This document shows positions 9,364-18,355 of a stretch of DNA of 64,000 nucleotides, piece by piece. Source of the DNA: Vibrio splendidus (lineage in GTDB: Bacteria; Pseudomonadota; Gammaproteobacteria; Enterobacterales; Vibrionaceae); the NCBI RefSeq assembly GCF_002873455.1, contig NZ_MCUN01000012.1, forward strand, positions 1-64,000, given 5' to 3'. The position numbers were made by a program, and so were the translations under genes. How positions within the stretch are numbered: the stretch's first letter is position 1; every line of letters begins with the position of its first letter. The notes below the pieces were generated by a model, which made no database searches, was not told where the DNA came from, and saw only the letters and a list, made by a program, of their open reading frames with translations.

Positions 9364-10481
9364 TAGTTAGCGCCTTCTTGTGCTGCTGTATTTTCATCAA
9401 GTTGAGCTTTGTTGCCATCAAGCTTAGCGGTATCGCCGCCAGGTTTAGCAGGGCGATTAACAGCGAGCTCTTGAACCAACACACCGTCACGCATATTTAC
9501 GATACCTTGTACCACGATCTTCTGACCAATCTCGATGCCTTTATCAATCACGACTTCGTTATCGATACGAGCACCCAAGAATACTTCAGTTCGAGTTGCC
9601 TTGTTATCTTCACCAATCACATAAACAAAACGCTTAGTACCTGAGTACTCCAATGCTTGAACAGGGATAATCGGTGCTTCAACGGGTGGGAAGTCCATAT
9701 CAGCCGCGACTAACATGCCCGGCTTTAGATAATCATTATTGTTGTCGAAGTGAATTCGAACACGAAGGTTCAAGGTTTCAGCGTTGATACGAGAATCAAT
9801 GCCAACCACAGTGCCGGTGAACTGGGTATCACCCCATGCACTGGTGCGAGCCGTTACTGTCATGCCTTTAGACAGCTTAGAAAGGTAACGCTCGGGAATT
9901 TGAAGATCTAACTGCATCACAGACAAATCATCTAAGGTCACAAGCTCAGTGCCTGATGTCACCATTTTACCGCGGCTAAAGTCGATAAAACCGACAGTAC
10001 CGGAGAAAGGTGCACTGATATGCAGCTCTTTTAAATTAGCGTTAGCAGCAGCCAATCGAGCATTGGCGATCTCTACACTCGTTTTCTGAGCGTCAATTTC
10101 AGTTTGCGTGATCGCGTTGCGTTTCACTAGTCGTTGGAATTCCGCTAGCTTACGTTTTTCATCTTTTAGATACGCTTGCGCTTCTGCAACTGCCGCTTTG
10201 GCTTTGTCGTCATCTAACTGAACCAGCATCTGCCCTTTAGTGACATCTTGATTGGCTTTGATATTGATAGAATCGACTCTGCCCGCAACTTCAGAGCTAA
10301 TAATCACAGATTGTTCTGCTTCTAACTTACCAACCAAAGAAAGAGATTGGCTAACTTGGTGAATATCAACTTGCTCAGTAACAACAGTGACAGTGCTAGG
10401 GCCCATGCGTTTTGCGAGTGCGGCTGGAGACGCCATAAGAATCGACAAGCTAAGCAGGGTTAAAACAGATTTATGCTTCAT
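9363..10481 (-). CDS. RND efflux periplasmic adaptor (membrane fusion protein)
   Basis: A 372-residue HlyD/AcrA-family adaptor. It has an N-terminal signal peptide (MKHKSVLTLLSLSILMASPA then ALA-K), a lipoyl half-motif (GRVDSINIKANQDVTKGQ), a helical hairpin (about residues 90-155), the second lipoyl half (LHISAPFSGTVGFIDF), a beta-barrel domain and a membrane-proximal domain. There is no lipobox, so it is probably a soluble or signal-anchored form. I chose the ATG at 10481, which gives a clean signal peptide, over an upstream in-frame TTG at 10496. It is the first gene of a two-gene operon; its 5' region abuts a long palindromic repeat (10504-10667), so its promoter lies in or beyond that repeat. 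Confidence 0.92.
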   Translation of the reverse strand: MKHKSVLTLLSLSILMASPAALAKRMGPSTVTVVTEQVDIHQVSQSLSLVGKLEAEQSVIISSEVAGRVDSINIKANQDVTKGQMLVQLDDDKAKAAVAEAQAYLKDEKRKLAEFQRLVKRNAITQTEIDAQKTSVEIANARLAAANANLKELHISAPFSGTVGFIDFSRGKMVTSGTELVTLDDLSVMQLDLQIPERYLSKLSKGMTVTARTSAWGDTQFTGTVVGIDSRINAETLNLRVRIHFDNNNDYLKPGMLVAADMDFPPVEAPIIPVQALEYSGTKRFVYVIGEDNKATRTEVFLGARIDNEVVIDKGIEIGQKIVVQGIVNMRDGVLVQELAVNRPAKPGGDTAKLDGNKAQLDENTAAQEGAN

Positions 10482-10503
10482 AATAATGGTCTGCAAGTAA
10501 GTT

Positions 10504-10667
10504 TATACCAATCACAGTATGTAAAAGGTCAGAAATAGCGCAGGAAAAAGGCTTGAGAACAAGGAAGAGTTTTCGATAAGTAGTTATTCTACAATCAAAA
10601 ATTCTAACGCCGTTATCGAGCATTTTAACAAGCTAGGATGACATGTTATTTACTACGATTGGTATTA
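10504..10667. repeat. Long imperfect palindromic intergenic element (about 164 bp)
   Basis: The left end (ATACCAATCACAGTA) and the right end read in reverse complement (ATACCAATCGTAGTA) match at 13 of 15 positions. Complementarity continues inward with gaps (TAA, GTCA and TAGC blocks) towards a centre around ATAAGTAGTTATTCTAC. Transcribed, it would fold into a long hairpin. It resembles palindromic intergenic repeats I associate with Vibrio genomes, though I cannot check copy number here. It ends 23 bp from the adaptor start codon and holds no convincing coding sequence. The remaining bases up to the tRNA promoter (10668-10927) show nothing supportable. Confidence 0.65.
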
Positions 10668-10927
10668 TTATCTATAAATGAAATTAACCGTATTCTATCA
10701 ACTGATGAATGCTGTAACGTCAAGAAGTGTAAATCTAGATTAAATTCCATTTACGTTTCTTGGCGAATGGCGCAAACCAAACACAATGCAGAAAGCGAGT
10801 TACCTCAAGGTGTTACCTATCACTACGTAAACCTTAGTACAGACGTTCACTTCCCGAGCAATATGCGTACTTTTCGCCATCTTTGCCCAAAAAGGCAGCA
10901 TTCAACACAAAACCATAAGAAAAACTC

Positions 10928-10955
10928 TTTACAGGTTTTACGTGTTTGCTATGAT
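10928..10955 (+). promoter_or_regulatory. Sigma70 promoter of tRNA-Tyr with GC-rich discriminator
   Basis: A TTTACA -35 box, 16-bp spacer and TATGAT -10 box are followed by the GC-rich discriminator GCGCTCCGC, which is typical of stringently controlled stable-RNA promoters. The start point would be near 10962, leaving a leader of about 70 nt before the tRNA. Confidence 0.75.
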
Positions 10956-11030
10956 GCGCTCCGCACTTGAGAGATGCGTTGGGAAAAACATCTCTTTGGC
11001 CTATCCATTATGAGTTAGGAAAAACACCCT

Positions 11031-11115
<85 letters not shown>

Positions 11116-11138
11116 TATTCTTCTTAATTGGAAAATCG

Positions 11139-11168
11139 AAAAGCCAACTCATTGAGTTGGCTTTTTTC
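11139..11168 (+). terminator. Terminator of tRNA-Tyr
   Basis: AAGCCAACTC and GAGTTGGCTT form a 10-bp stem with a short ATT loop. It is followed by TTTTTCG, 24 bp past the tRNA CCA end. Confidence 0.92.
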
Positions 11169-11278
11169 GTTTCCGAGCTTTATATCTTTCTAAACGTATA
11201 TTGCTGAACACTGCCCTCAACTTCCTAAACACTAACCCGCTATTACAAAAAACTTAATCGATCTGACTCATTCAGACA

Positions 11279-11434
11279 TCAGTGCTCCCATACTTCAGCA
11301 TGACGCTCACAAACCAGATAAGCAGCACAACCTAAACAGTTTGTAGAAACTTGCTCTTTGCATTTGCTCGCAATGTCCTGTTTTTGATGCACCGTGATCT
11401 CAGGCTCCAATACGGGTTCAAAGAACTTTGTCAT
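11279..11434 (-). CDS. Small cysteine-rich hypothetical protein (51 residues)
   Basis: The minus strand encodes a 51-residue peptide beginning MTKFFEPVLEPEITVHQKQD and ending in HAEVWEH. It carries four cysteines and one histidine in C-x8-C-x2-C-x5-C-E-R-H, which could bind a metal. The composition looks like a real protein, and it fills an otherwise empty stretch between tRNA-Tyr and the Tim44-like gene. The ribosome site is weak: AGGA lies immediately before the ATG. No function was recognised. The intergenic stretch to its left (11169-11278) shows nothing further. Confidence 0.45.
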   Translation of the reverse strand: MTKFFEPVLEPEITVHQKQDIASKCKEQVSTNCLGCAAYLVCERHAEVWEH

Positions 11435-11675
11435 TCCTCATTACATCCAAATAAAATCAGTTAATTAGTCTTAGATTAATTCAATCTTTGAACAAGATAC
11501 ATCTCCTAATATTTGTCGTGATGACACTCTTCCTCTACTCATATTATTTGCCTGTTCCGCATGTTTCGTCATATTGGTATTGCTCCGTGAATCTAAAACT
11601 CTCCCCACCCCCTTCCCAAAAAAAGCTCAAAGCCAATTTCCCAGCCGCAACTTACAGATACATATCATTAGACAC

Positions 11676-11712
11676 AAAAAAGCCCCTGCTGATTTCTCAG
11701 CAAGGGCTTTCA
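11676..11712 (-). terminator. Terminator of the Tim44-like gene
   Basis: AAAGCCC-TGCTGA pairs with TCAGCA-GGGCTTT around a TTTC loop. On the minus strand it is followed by TTTTTTGTG. It lies about 60 bp past the stop of the 11771-12679 gene. Confidence 0.85.
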
Positions 11713-11770
11713 ATTATTTGGTGCCATTCCGAATAACTACATCATATTGATGTTCAGTTAAATCGTGGAA

Positions 11771-12679
11771 TTAACCTTGAATACCAACAATTAGCCACGG
11801 TGCATTTTGAGTCGTTAAATCACGCTCTAAGTGCCAGATATCAGTGATATCTTCCTCAATGCCGTCCGCAGTATCACGGTAACGACCGCTAAACTGAAGG
11901 CTTAGCTGTGCTTTGCTACCATCATGGTCTGCACGAACGATTTCTGCATCAACGTACATTACGTCTGTGTGCTGATCACCGTCGAGCTTGTTACGCTCAG
12001 CTTTTAGATCTTCAAATAAGCTTGGAGACACGTATTCTTCAATCGTGTTTAGCTCGTTGTGGTTCCATGCACCTTGCAGTGTACGGTAGTGCTCACGAGA
12101 ACCATTGATGAATGCCGCTTGATCAAAGCCCGGTGGGTAGTTATGTGGAACATCGCTTTGTGCACCAAAACCGAAACCACCAGCAGTGCCTTGTGATTGA
12201 GGTTGTGCTTGCTCGAAGTTATGAACATTTGGCTGTTGCTTAGGCTGTTCAAACTTGTTCTGACCCATGCCGCCAAACGCTGGCTGTTGGCCACGTGCAT
12301 TTTGCTGGTTCATTGAACCCTGCTTCGCACCCAACATTCCGCGTAGGAATTTAAACGCTAGGAAAGCAATCAGACCCATAATCAGAATATCCATGAACTG
12401 GATACCTTCAAATGCGCCACCAAAGAATGCAGCTAAAAGACCACCAGCAAGTAAACCACCTAGCAGACCGCCCATAAGGCCTTTCTTGCTAGAGTTAGCT
12501 GCTGTGTTCTTACCCGTTTGATCTTGACGGATCGAATTCGTGTTTTGTTGTTTTGGTGCTGGAGCCGTTTTAAAGCTTTTGCCAAATGACTTACCACCAC
12601 CAAACTTTTTCGCTTCCGCGATTGGCGTCACCGCGACTGTTACCAACAGGATCGCGACTAGTGAGAAAAATCGTTTCAT
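11771..12679 (-). CDS. Tim44-like domain protein with signal/anchor region
   Basis: A 302-residue protein. It has an N-terminal signal peptide (cleavage near AEAKKFGGG), a GGGKSFGKSFKT segment typical of bacterial Tim44-like proteins, and a low-complexity Gln/Asn/Gly linker. Two short hydrophobic stretches follow at about residues 68-113 (GLLGGLLAGGLLAAFFGGAF, then ILIMGLIAFLAFKFL). The C-terminal Tim44-like domain (about residues 185-302) ends in WHLERDLTTQNAPWLIVGIQG. The mitochondrial relative tethers the import motor; in bacteria the family is membrane associated with no settled role. It is a single gene with its own terminator, divergent from the TetR gene. Confidence 0.85.
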   Translation of the reverse strand: MKRFFSLVAILLVTVAVTPIAEAKKFGGGKSFGKSFKTAPAPKQQNTNSIRQDQTGKNTAANSSKKGLMGGLLGGLLAGGLLAAFFGGAFEGIQFMDILIMGLIAFLAFKFLRGMLGAKQGSMNQQNARGQQPAFGGMGQNKFEQPKQQPNVHNFEQAQPQSQGTAGGFGFGAQSDVPHNYPPGFDQAAFINGSREHYRTLQGAWNHNELNTIEEYVSPSLFEDLKAERNKLDGDQHTDVMYVDAEIVRADHDGSKAQLSLQFSGRYRDTADGIEEDITDIWHLERDLTTQNAPWLIVGIQG

Positions 12680-12876
12680 TATTATCCTTTATAGGTTTTT
12701 TATCTTTCGACACCTTAATCATACTCGTTAACAAAGAACAATGAAATATTCACGGCGTTTACACATGTATCATAATATTGCGGCTATTAATTGATTACTA
12801 AACTTGCGAAGGGATTGACGGCACTCTGGGGCAGCATATAAAATATTGAACGATGTTCATTTAATAGAAAGTACCC

Positions 12877-13467
12877 ATGGCAAGACGAAACGATCATACT
12901 CGCGAACAATTAGTGCAATTAACCTTAAAAACGGTGACCGACTTCTTAGAAGAGCACTCTTATCACGAGTTAAGTCTACGCAAAATCGCCAATATGATTG
13001 GTTACGTTCCAAGTACCTTGGTGAATGTGTTTGGCAACTACAACCTATTGCTATTACATGTTGTTGCTCAAACATTAGATGAACTGGCGTCAGAATCTGC
13101 TGCAGTCGTTGAACAATCAAGCAACCCTCAACAAGCTCTATTCAACCTTGCATACTGCTACCACGATTTTGCACAAAAACACCCTCACCGTTGGCAGCTT
13201 ATCTTTGAGCACAACATGAACGGTGAAAACCTTCCTGAATGGCAATCGAACCGTATAGATAGAATGACAGGTATGTTAGAGCAACTATTAATAGCGATTG
13301 CTCCTGAACATACTGAAAGCGAAGTCGTTAAAGCCAGTCGCGTATTATGGTCTGGAGTACATGGAATTACTCTACTTAGCGTTGATGATAAATTTTTCGC
13401 CTCTGAGCCTATCGATGGTAAAGAGTTGATCAATAACCTAGTCTCAAACTACTTAACCAACTGGTAA
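12877..13467 (+). CDS. TetR-family transcriptional regulator
   Basis: A 196-residue protein with the N-terminal TetR HTH (LSLRKIANMIGYVPSTLVNV, about residues 35-54) and a helical C-terminal ligand-binding domain with the FEHNMNGENLPEWQ segment. It lies 17 bp upstream of an LplT-PlsC fusion gene on the same strand and probably forms an operon with it. It may therefore respond to a fatty-acid or lysophospholipid-related ligand; that is inference. The predicted start fits the family N-terminus. Confidence 0.88.
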   Translation: MARRNDHTREQLVQLTLKTVTDFLEEHSYHELSLRKIANMIGYVPSTLVNVFGNYNLLLLHVVAQTLDELASESAAVVEQSSNPQQALFNLAYCYHDFAQKHPHRWQLIFEHNMNGENLPEWQSNRIDRMTGMLEQLLIAIAPEHTESEVVKASRVLWSGVHGITLLSVDDKFFASEPIDGKELINNLVSNYLTNW

Positions 13468-13484
13468 TCATCCAAGGAAAGACA

Positions 13485-15359
13485 ATGAACAACAGCAGCC
13501 AATCTTCGCTGTTAACGCAAAAAAGGTTCCTACCCTACTTTATTACCCAATTTCTGGGAGCCTTTAATGACAACATATTCAAAAATGTCCTGTTACTATT
13601 TGTTGCTTTCGCAAGCGTAGACACGCTACCTATTTCCAGCAATTTATTCATTAATTTGGCCGCTGGCCTTTTTATTCTACCCTTCTTCCTATTTTCTGCT
13701 TTAGCTGGTGTACTGGCTGACAAATACGAAAAATCGTGGTTTATCCGTAAAGTTAAGCTTCTTGAAGTGGTGATTATGTCACTAGGTGCGATCGGATTTA
13801 TCTACGAAAGCTACGAAATATTACTGTTACTTCTGTTCTTGATGGGAACGCAAAGTGCCTTCTTTGGTCCAGTTAAGTACGCCCTACTCCCGCAGCAGTT
13901 AGAAAACAAAGAGCTTGTGTCAGGAAATGCCTTGGTTGAAACTGGCACATTCTTAGCCATCTTAATCGGTACTTTAGGTGCTGGTATTATTGCGTCAGAA
14001 GAAGGCGCAAAATTCATTGCTGCTGTGTGTATTGTTTCGTTCGCTGTGCTTGGCTATGTATCGAGCTGCTTTATCCCACAATCGCCAAGTAACGCACCAG
14101 ATCTGAAAATAACGTGGCAGCCAGTAAAGCTAACCCGCGCAACACTCGCCATTGCCAAAAAAGACCGCCCAACCTTTCAAGCACTTATGTCAATCAGTTG
14201 GTTCTGGTTCCTAGGTGCAGCTTACCTCACTCAGTTTCCCAACTTCACCAAGGTTTACCTAAACGGGACCGAAAGCGCTGTCGCGTTTTTATTGGCACTG
14301 TTCTCGGTAGGCATTGCGATCGGCTCTTTGGCTTGCGATAAGTTATCTAATCACCGCATTGAAATCGGCATCGTGCCAATGGGTAGCCTAGGTATTTCGA
14401 TCTTCGGTCTGTTGATGGCGATATCCATTCCTGAATCTTTGCCAAACTTTAACTCTTTCCATCAATTTGTAACGTATTCAGAACTATGGCCACTGTTTGC
14501 TTATCTTCTTCTACTGGGGATCTCTGGCGGTATCTTTATTGTTCCGCTTTACTCTCTAATGCAGTTACGTGCGAAGCCAAATGAGCGAGCTCAAGTAATC
14601 GCAGGGCTCAATATCTACAACTCGCTATTCATGGTAGGAAGCGCTGTTTTAGGTATTGTTTGCCTTAGTATTCTTGAGTTTTCAATTCCACAACTGTTTG
14701 TACTGCTCGCGGTAGGAAACACTTTGGTTATGTTGTATCTGTTTTATCAGGTACCTATTTACGCTTTCCGCTTTTTTACGTGGGTGGTCACTCACACCAT
14801 GTACCGAGTTAAACATAAAAACTTACATCACCTGCCAGAAAAAGGCGGCGCATTGATTATCTGCAACCATGTGAGTTATATGGATGCATTATTGCTAAGC
14901 GCCGTTTGCCCTCGCTTGATCCGCTTTGTGATGGAAGAAGATTACACCAAGTTACCGCCAATTCGACGTTTCTTGAGACGAGCTGGGGTTGTTCCCATCT
15001 CATCGACCAATCGCAGTTCAATTCGCAATGCGTTCAAAGCGGTTGAACAAGCACTGCATGACGGCCACATCGTATGTATCTTCCCGGAAGGAAAGCTAAC
15101 CTCAGACGGTGAAGTCGCCGAATTCATGCGTGGTATGGAGCTAATTATTAGGCGCTCTCCTGTTCCTGTGATTCCAATGGCACTCAAAGGACTATGGGGA
15201 AGTTACTTCAGTCGCTTCAAAGGCAGAGCATGCAAAGGCTTACCCACTCGTTTCTGGACCAAGCTAGAGATAGAAGCTGGCGAACCTATTTTGCCGAAGA
15301 ATGCGAATTGCGAGACACTGCGCCAGGCTGTTGCTGAACTCCGTGGACCGCTATATTAA
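13485..15359 (+). CDS. LplT-like MFS transporter fused to a PlsC-type acyltransferase
   Basis: A 624-residue fusion. Residues about 10-425 are a 12-TM major facilitator domain resembling lysophospholipid transporter LplT (FITQFLGAFNDNIFKN at the start). Residues about 440-624 are an acylglycerophosphate acyltransferase domain with the catalytic NHVSYMD (H462, D467), the FPEG motif (IFPEGKLTSDGE) and the third block VPVIPMALKG. In E. coli, LplT flips lysophospholipid inward and Aas (PlsC plus acyl-ACP synthetase) re-acylates it. Here transporter and acyltransferase are joined and the AMP-forming synthetase is absent. It would recycle lysophospholipids at the inner membrane. An AAGGAAA ribosome site precedes the ATG, directly after the TetR gene. 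Confidence 0.9.
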   Translation: MNNSSQSSLLTQKRFLPYFITQFLGAFNDNIFKNVLLLFVAFASVDTLPISSNLFINLAAGLFILPFFLFSALAGVLADKYEKSWFIRKVKLLEVVIMSLGAIGFIYESYEILLLLLFLMGTQSAFFGPVKYALLPQQLENKELVSGNALVETGTFLAILIGTLGAGIIASEEGAKFIAAVCIVSFAVLGYVSSCFIPQSPSNAPDLKITWQPVKLTRATLAIAKKDRPTFQALMSISWFWFLGAAYLTQFPNFTKVYLNGTESAVAFLLALFSVGIAIGSLACDKLSNHRIEIGIVPMGSLGISIFGLLMAISIPESLPNFNSFHQFVTYSELWPLFAYLLLLGISGGIFIVPLYSLMQLRAKPNERAQVIAGLNIYNSLFMVGSAVLGIVCLSILEFSIPQLFVLLAVGNTLVMLYLFYQVPIYAFRFFTWVVTHTMYRVKHKNLHHLPEKGGALIICNHVSYMDALLLSAVCPRLIRFVMEEDYTKLPPIRRFLRRAGVVPISSTNRSSIRNAFKAVEQALHDGHIVCIFPEGKLTSDGEVAEFMRGMELIIRRSPVPVIPMALKGLWGSYFSRFKGRACKGLPTRFWTKLEIEAGEPILPKNANCETLRQAVAELRGPLY

Positions 15360-15531
15360 ATAGCGATAACTAAGCAACATCCAATCGAACAGTATCAGGT
15401 AACATTTATATCGACGAATAAACGTTCAGTTTTTCTTAACGTTTGTTCAATTCATTTAGACTTACTTACCATTGAGTCAAGCGTATAGTCATCCACTATG
15501 CTGCCATAACTAAAAATGACAACCTAATACA

Positions 15532-16452
15532 ATGAATCTAAAAAAGTCTGTTCCATTTTATCTTGCTGCTCTATTTTGCTTAACCCCTTGGGTAAGCTCA
15601 CCGACTGCGCTTGTTATCGGCTTCCTTCTTGCGAGTTTGGGTTTAGTGCCTGAACATTTAGAAGTTGGCAAACTAACCAAGAAGCTACTGGCCTACTCGA
15701 TTGTCGGCTTAGGCTTTGGTATTCAGTTTGAAAAAGCATTGGCGGTAACAGGTGACGGTATTGGTTTAATTGTCACGACCATCATTGGTACGTTAGTGAT
15801 TGGTTGGTTCTTAGCCAAACGAATGGGATTGGATCGCACCACAGGTTACCTAATCTCTTCAGGTACCGCTATTTGCGGTGGTAGCGCGATAGCAGCTGTA
15901 GCGCCTGCGATTAAAGCAGACGATGAACAGATTGGCTTGGCGTTAGCCACTGTATTCGTGTTGAACTCAGTCGCTCTATTCTTGTTCCCTATGATTGGCC
16001 ACGCGCTTGAGTTAAGCCAACAAACATTCGGTACTTGGGCAGCAATCGCTATTCATGATACTTCTTCGGTTGTCGGTGCAGCATCGGCGTATGGCGAAGA
16101 AGCACTCACGACAGCAACAACACTCAAGCTAGCTCGTGCACTTTGGATTATCCCAATCGCTTTAATCAGCGCGATGATCTTCAAGAACGATCAAAAGAAG
16201 ATTACGATTCCTTACTTCATTTTCTTCTACTGCGCTGCTATTGCTGTTAGTGACTTATTGCCACAATTTGAAATGGTCTACCAAGGGATCTTTGATGTAT
16301 CTAAGCGGGCACTAGTGGTGTGTCTGTTCTTGATTGGTTGCGGTATCTCGGTTGAGAAGCTTAAAGCCGCAGGGCCGAAGCCATTGATGTTTGGTATTAC
16401 GATGTGGACAATGATTTCGACTGGCTCATTAGCGTGGTTAACTCTCGCCTAA
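15532..16452 (+). CDS. YeiH/UPF0324-family putative sulfate exporter
   Basis: A 306-residue integral membrane protein with about ten hydrophobic helices. It carries the family motifs [19 protein letters not shown] (residues about 104-122) and [15 protein letters not shown] (about residues 172-186). The family (Cons_hypoth698, PSE) includes YeiH, and some members are linked to sulfate or sulfonate metabolism; the substrate here is unknown. It stands alone between the LplT-PlsC gene and a strong terminator. The N-terminus is short and basic (MNLKKSVPF), consistent with insertion from the cytoplasmic side. Confidence 0.85.
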   Translation: MNLKKSVPFYLAALFCLTPWVSSPTALVIGFLLASLGLVPEHLEVGKLTKKLLAYSIVGLGFGIQFEKALAVTGDGIGLIVTTIIGTLVIGWFLAKRMGLDRTTGYLISSGTAICGGSAIAAVAPAIKADDEQIGLALATVFVLNSVALFLFPMIGHALELSQQTFGTWAAIAIHDTSSVVGAASAYGEEALTTATTLKLARALWIIPIALISAMIFKNDQKKITIPYFIFFYCAAIAVSDLLPQFEMVYQGIFDVSKRALVVCLFLIGCGISVEKLKAAGPKPLMFGITMWTMISTGSLAWLTLA

Positions 16453-16533
16453 CCTACCCTGATTAGACAGTGGGAACACCAATAGATTCGTTAATGTATT
16501 AGCCAGACAACAGATTAACGAATGACAAAATAA

Positions 16534-16565
16534 AAAGGCAAAGCTCAAATGGGCTTTGCCTTTAT
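16534..16565. terminator. Terminator of the YeiH-like gene
   Basis: AAAGGCAAAGC and GCTTTGCCTTT form a stem with a short loop (one mismatch next to it). An A-rich left flank and a T-rich right flank mean it can also end the convergent small ORF at 16593-16757. Confidence 0.88.
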
Positions 16566-16592
16566 CGTATATATTCATTGTTACAACAGTCA

Positions 16593-16757
16593 CTAGTCAA
16601 ACACAGGCTTATCACTCTTTTGACTCTCCCTCTTCATCAAAACAAGTACCACAACCAATACAAATGCGGTGAGTTCAGCCAACGATCGCGTCAACCCAGA
16701 TGAAGTCACTGCTTGGCCTATCTGCAGTAAAACCGCAATGATGAGGGCAATTTTCAT
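16593..16757 (-). CDS. Small hydrophobic membrane protein (54 residues)
   Basis: The minus strand encodes 54 residues starting MKIALIIAVLLQIGQAVTSS. A second hydrophobic stretch (LTAFVLVVVLVL) and a charged tail (MKRESQKSDKPVFD) follow. This reads as a two-helix small membrane protein. AAGG lies 7 nt upstream of the ATG. The upstream 13-bp inverted repeat (16758-16800) would pair with that ribosome site. The function is unknown. It is convergent with the YeiH-type exporter and separated from menE by about 115 AT-rich bases. Confidence 0.5.
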   Translation of the reverse strand: MKIALIIAVLLQIGQAVTSSGLTRSLAELTAFVLVVVLVLMKRESQKSDKPVFD

Positions 16758-16872
16758 AATAAGACCTTATTCTATAATCCGTTATTTATAAGGCTTATTA
16801 TGATGGATGGTTATAAAGATAATAAATTCTGTTTTGAACTATCTAATTGCTAAATTAACTAACCGCTTGCCT

Positions 16873-18303
16873 TTAACCCCTGTTCTGAGACAACCAAGAT
16901 GCTAATCCAGCGCGCGAGACCTTGATACCTAGCTGTTCTTGATGAGGCATTCGATAGTACTCGACAGGAAATTTGAACCGTTCCAAACGGCCATTTAATT
17001 GCTCGGTAAACCATTCTTTGGTTGGTAAATCCGTACAATCCACAATAGCGACAGGTCGAAACCCGAACTCATCATCTTCAATGGGAACGATAAACGCCTG
17101 ATTGATTAAAGATAACTGATTCAGTGCTCGTTCAATTTCTTCACAGTGGATATTCTCTCCCCCAGAAATAAACTGATTATCAGCGCGACCAATTATCGAC
17201 ACTTGGTCGCCATCCCATTCGCCGAGGTCTTTACTGTCGAACCAACCGTTCTCATCCACCAATGGTGTTAACTCGCCCTGACAGTAATAACCAGAAGCAA
17301 GCGTATTGCCGCTAATAAAGATACGTTGATCTTCAATTTTTAACTGGCGTTGGTCGAGAACAAAACCAGCAGTATTACTAGAATCGACTGGCTTCGCGGT
17401 CACTGTTGAAGCCGCTTCTGTCATACCGTATCCAAGCCAAGTTTCAATGCCCATTTGTTGAGCTTCAAGCCCTAGCACTTCTGGGATATGGCTACCGCCT
17501 AAAAGCACATGAGTTAAAGTAAGTGCTTGCTTACTCTTTAGTAATCGATGTAGCTGAGTGGCGACTAATGAGGCATGGCTGCAACTTTCGATGTCTGACT
17601 CAAGCTTACCTGACCCTATTTTGATGCAGCCACCAGCCGCCAACCAACGATGGACAATCGCCAATCCCGACACATGGTACATCGGTAAGCTAAGCAACCA
17701 AGTGTCAGCTTGTTCAAAGTTAAAAACGTCTAGTAAACCCTGAGCTGAACATAAGTGTTGCTGCAGCGTGTGAGCCACCGCTTTCGGGTTTCCGGTAGAG
17801 CCAGAAGTGAATACGATGCTCGCTAAAGATTGAGGATTAAAGTTAGGATTTTGCGCTGTTGTTAGTTTGTCATCACCATCGGCCTTAACTTCGTTCAAGC
17901 AAGGTAGCGTCACCAATACAGTCTTGAGGTCAACAACATCAGAATGATCTAACCCACAGCTATCTAATAGCCAAAGGTAACGTCTGTCTAGCTGACCATA
18001 GAGGGATCCAAACCTCTGCGTTAAACGAGCTTTCGGCTGAGGCATGGTAAACGCACAAACCACACCCAAATTGAGTGCGGCAAGATAAACCGGAATCACT
18101 TCAGCTTGGTTCTTACCGACAATCGTCAGGACATCACCTTCACATAAACCTTGATGGGATAATTGTTGTTGGTACTCACTCACCAGCACAGACACTTGCT
18201 GCCAAGTATAAGTGCGGTGAGTAGTCACTAACGCTGGTTGAAGTGGGTTTTGCTGCGCCCACTGTACCCAGAGCGGGTGATAAATAGATTGTGGGCGCAT
18301 CAT
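16873..18303 (-). CDS. menE: o-Succinylbenzoate--CoA ligase
   Basis: A 476-residue adenylate-forming enzyme that activates o-succinylbenzoate to OSB-CoA in menaquinone synthesis. The P-loop FTSGSTGNPKAVAHT is at about residues 165-180. The A5 motif GYGMTEAAST, the A7/A8 region GEWDGDQVSIIGRADNQFISGGENI and a C-terminal lysine region (GIKVSRAGL) are present. It is the last gene of menFDHBCE, 52 bp after menC. Two adjacent ATG codons (18303 and 18300) are both possible starts. The order is the same as in E. coli. Confidence 0.93.
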   Translation of the reverse strand: MMRPQSIYHPLWVQWAQQNPLQPALVTTHRTYTWQQVSVLVSEYQQQLSHQGLCEGDVLTIVGKNQAEVIPVYLAALNLGVVCAFTMPQPKARLTQRFGSLYGQLDRRYLWLLDSCGLDHSDVVDLKTVLVTLPCLNEVKADGDDKLTTAQNPNFNPQSLASIVFTSGSTGNPKAVAHTLQQHLCSAQGLLDVFNFEQADTWLLSLPMYHVSGLAIVHRWLAAGGCIKIGSGKLESDIESCSHASLVATQLHRLLKSKQALTLTHVLLGGSHIPEVLGLEAQQMGIETWLGYGMTEAASTVTAKPVDSSNTAGFVLDQRQLKIEDQRIFISGNTLASGYYCQGELTPLVDENGWFDSKDLGEWDGDQVSIIGRADNQFISGGENIHCEEIERALNQLSLINQAFIVPIEDDEFGFRPVAIVDCTDLPTKEWFTEQLNGRLERFKFPVEYYRMPHQEQLGIKVSRAGLASWLSQNRG

Positions 18304-18355
18304 AAAATAACCAAGTTATGGATTGAGAACGGTCTAAGCCAAGCGAACAATCAGC

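Noticed and set aside
10638..10970. 110-codon open frame before tRNA-Tyr
   Set aside because: It begins inside the palindromic repeat and runs through the tRNA promoter. No ribosome site, signal or recognised domain.
11488..11736. 82-codon open frame on the plus strand
   Set aside because: It crosses the terminator of the Tim44-like gene and has an implausible composition.
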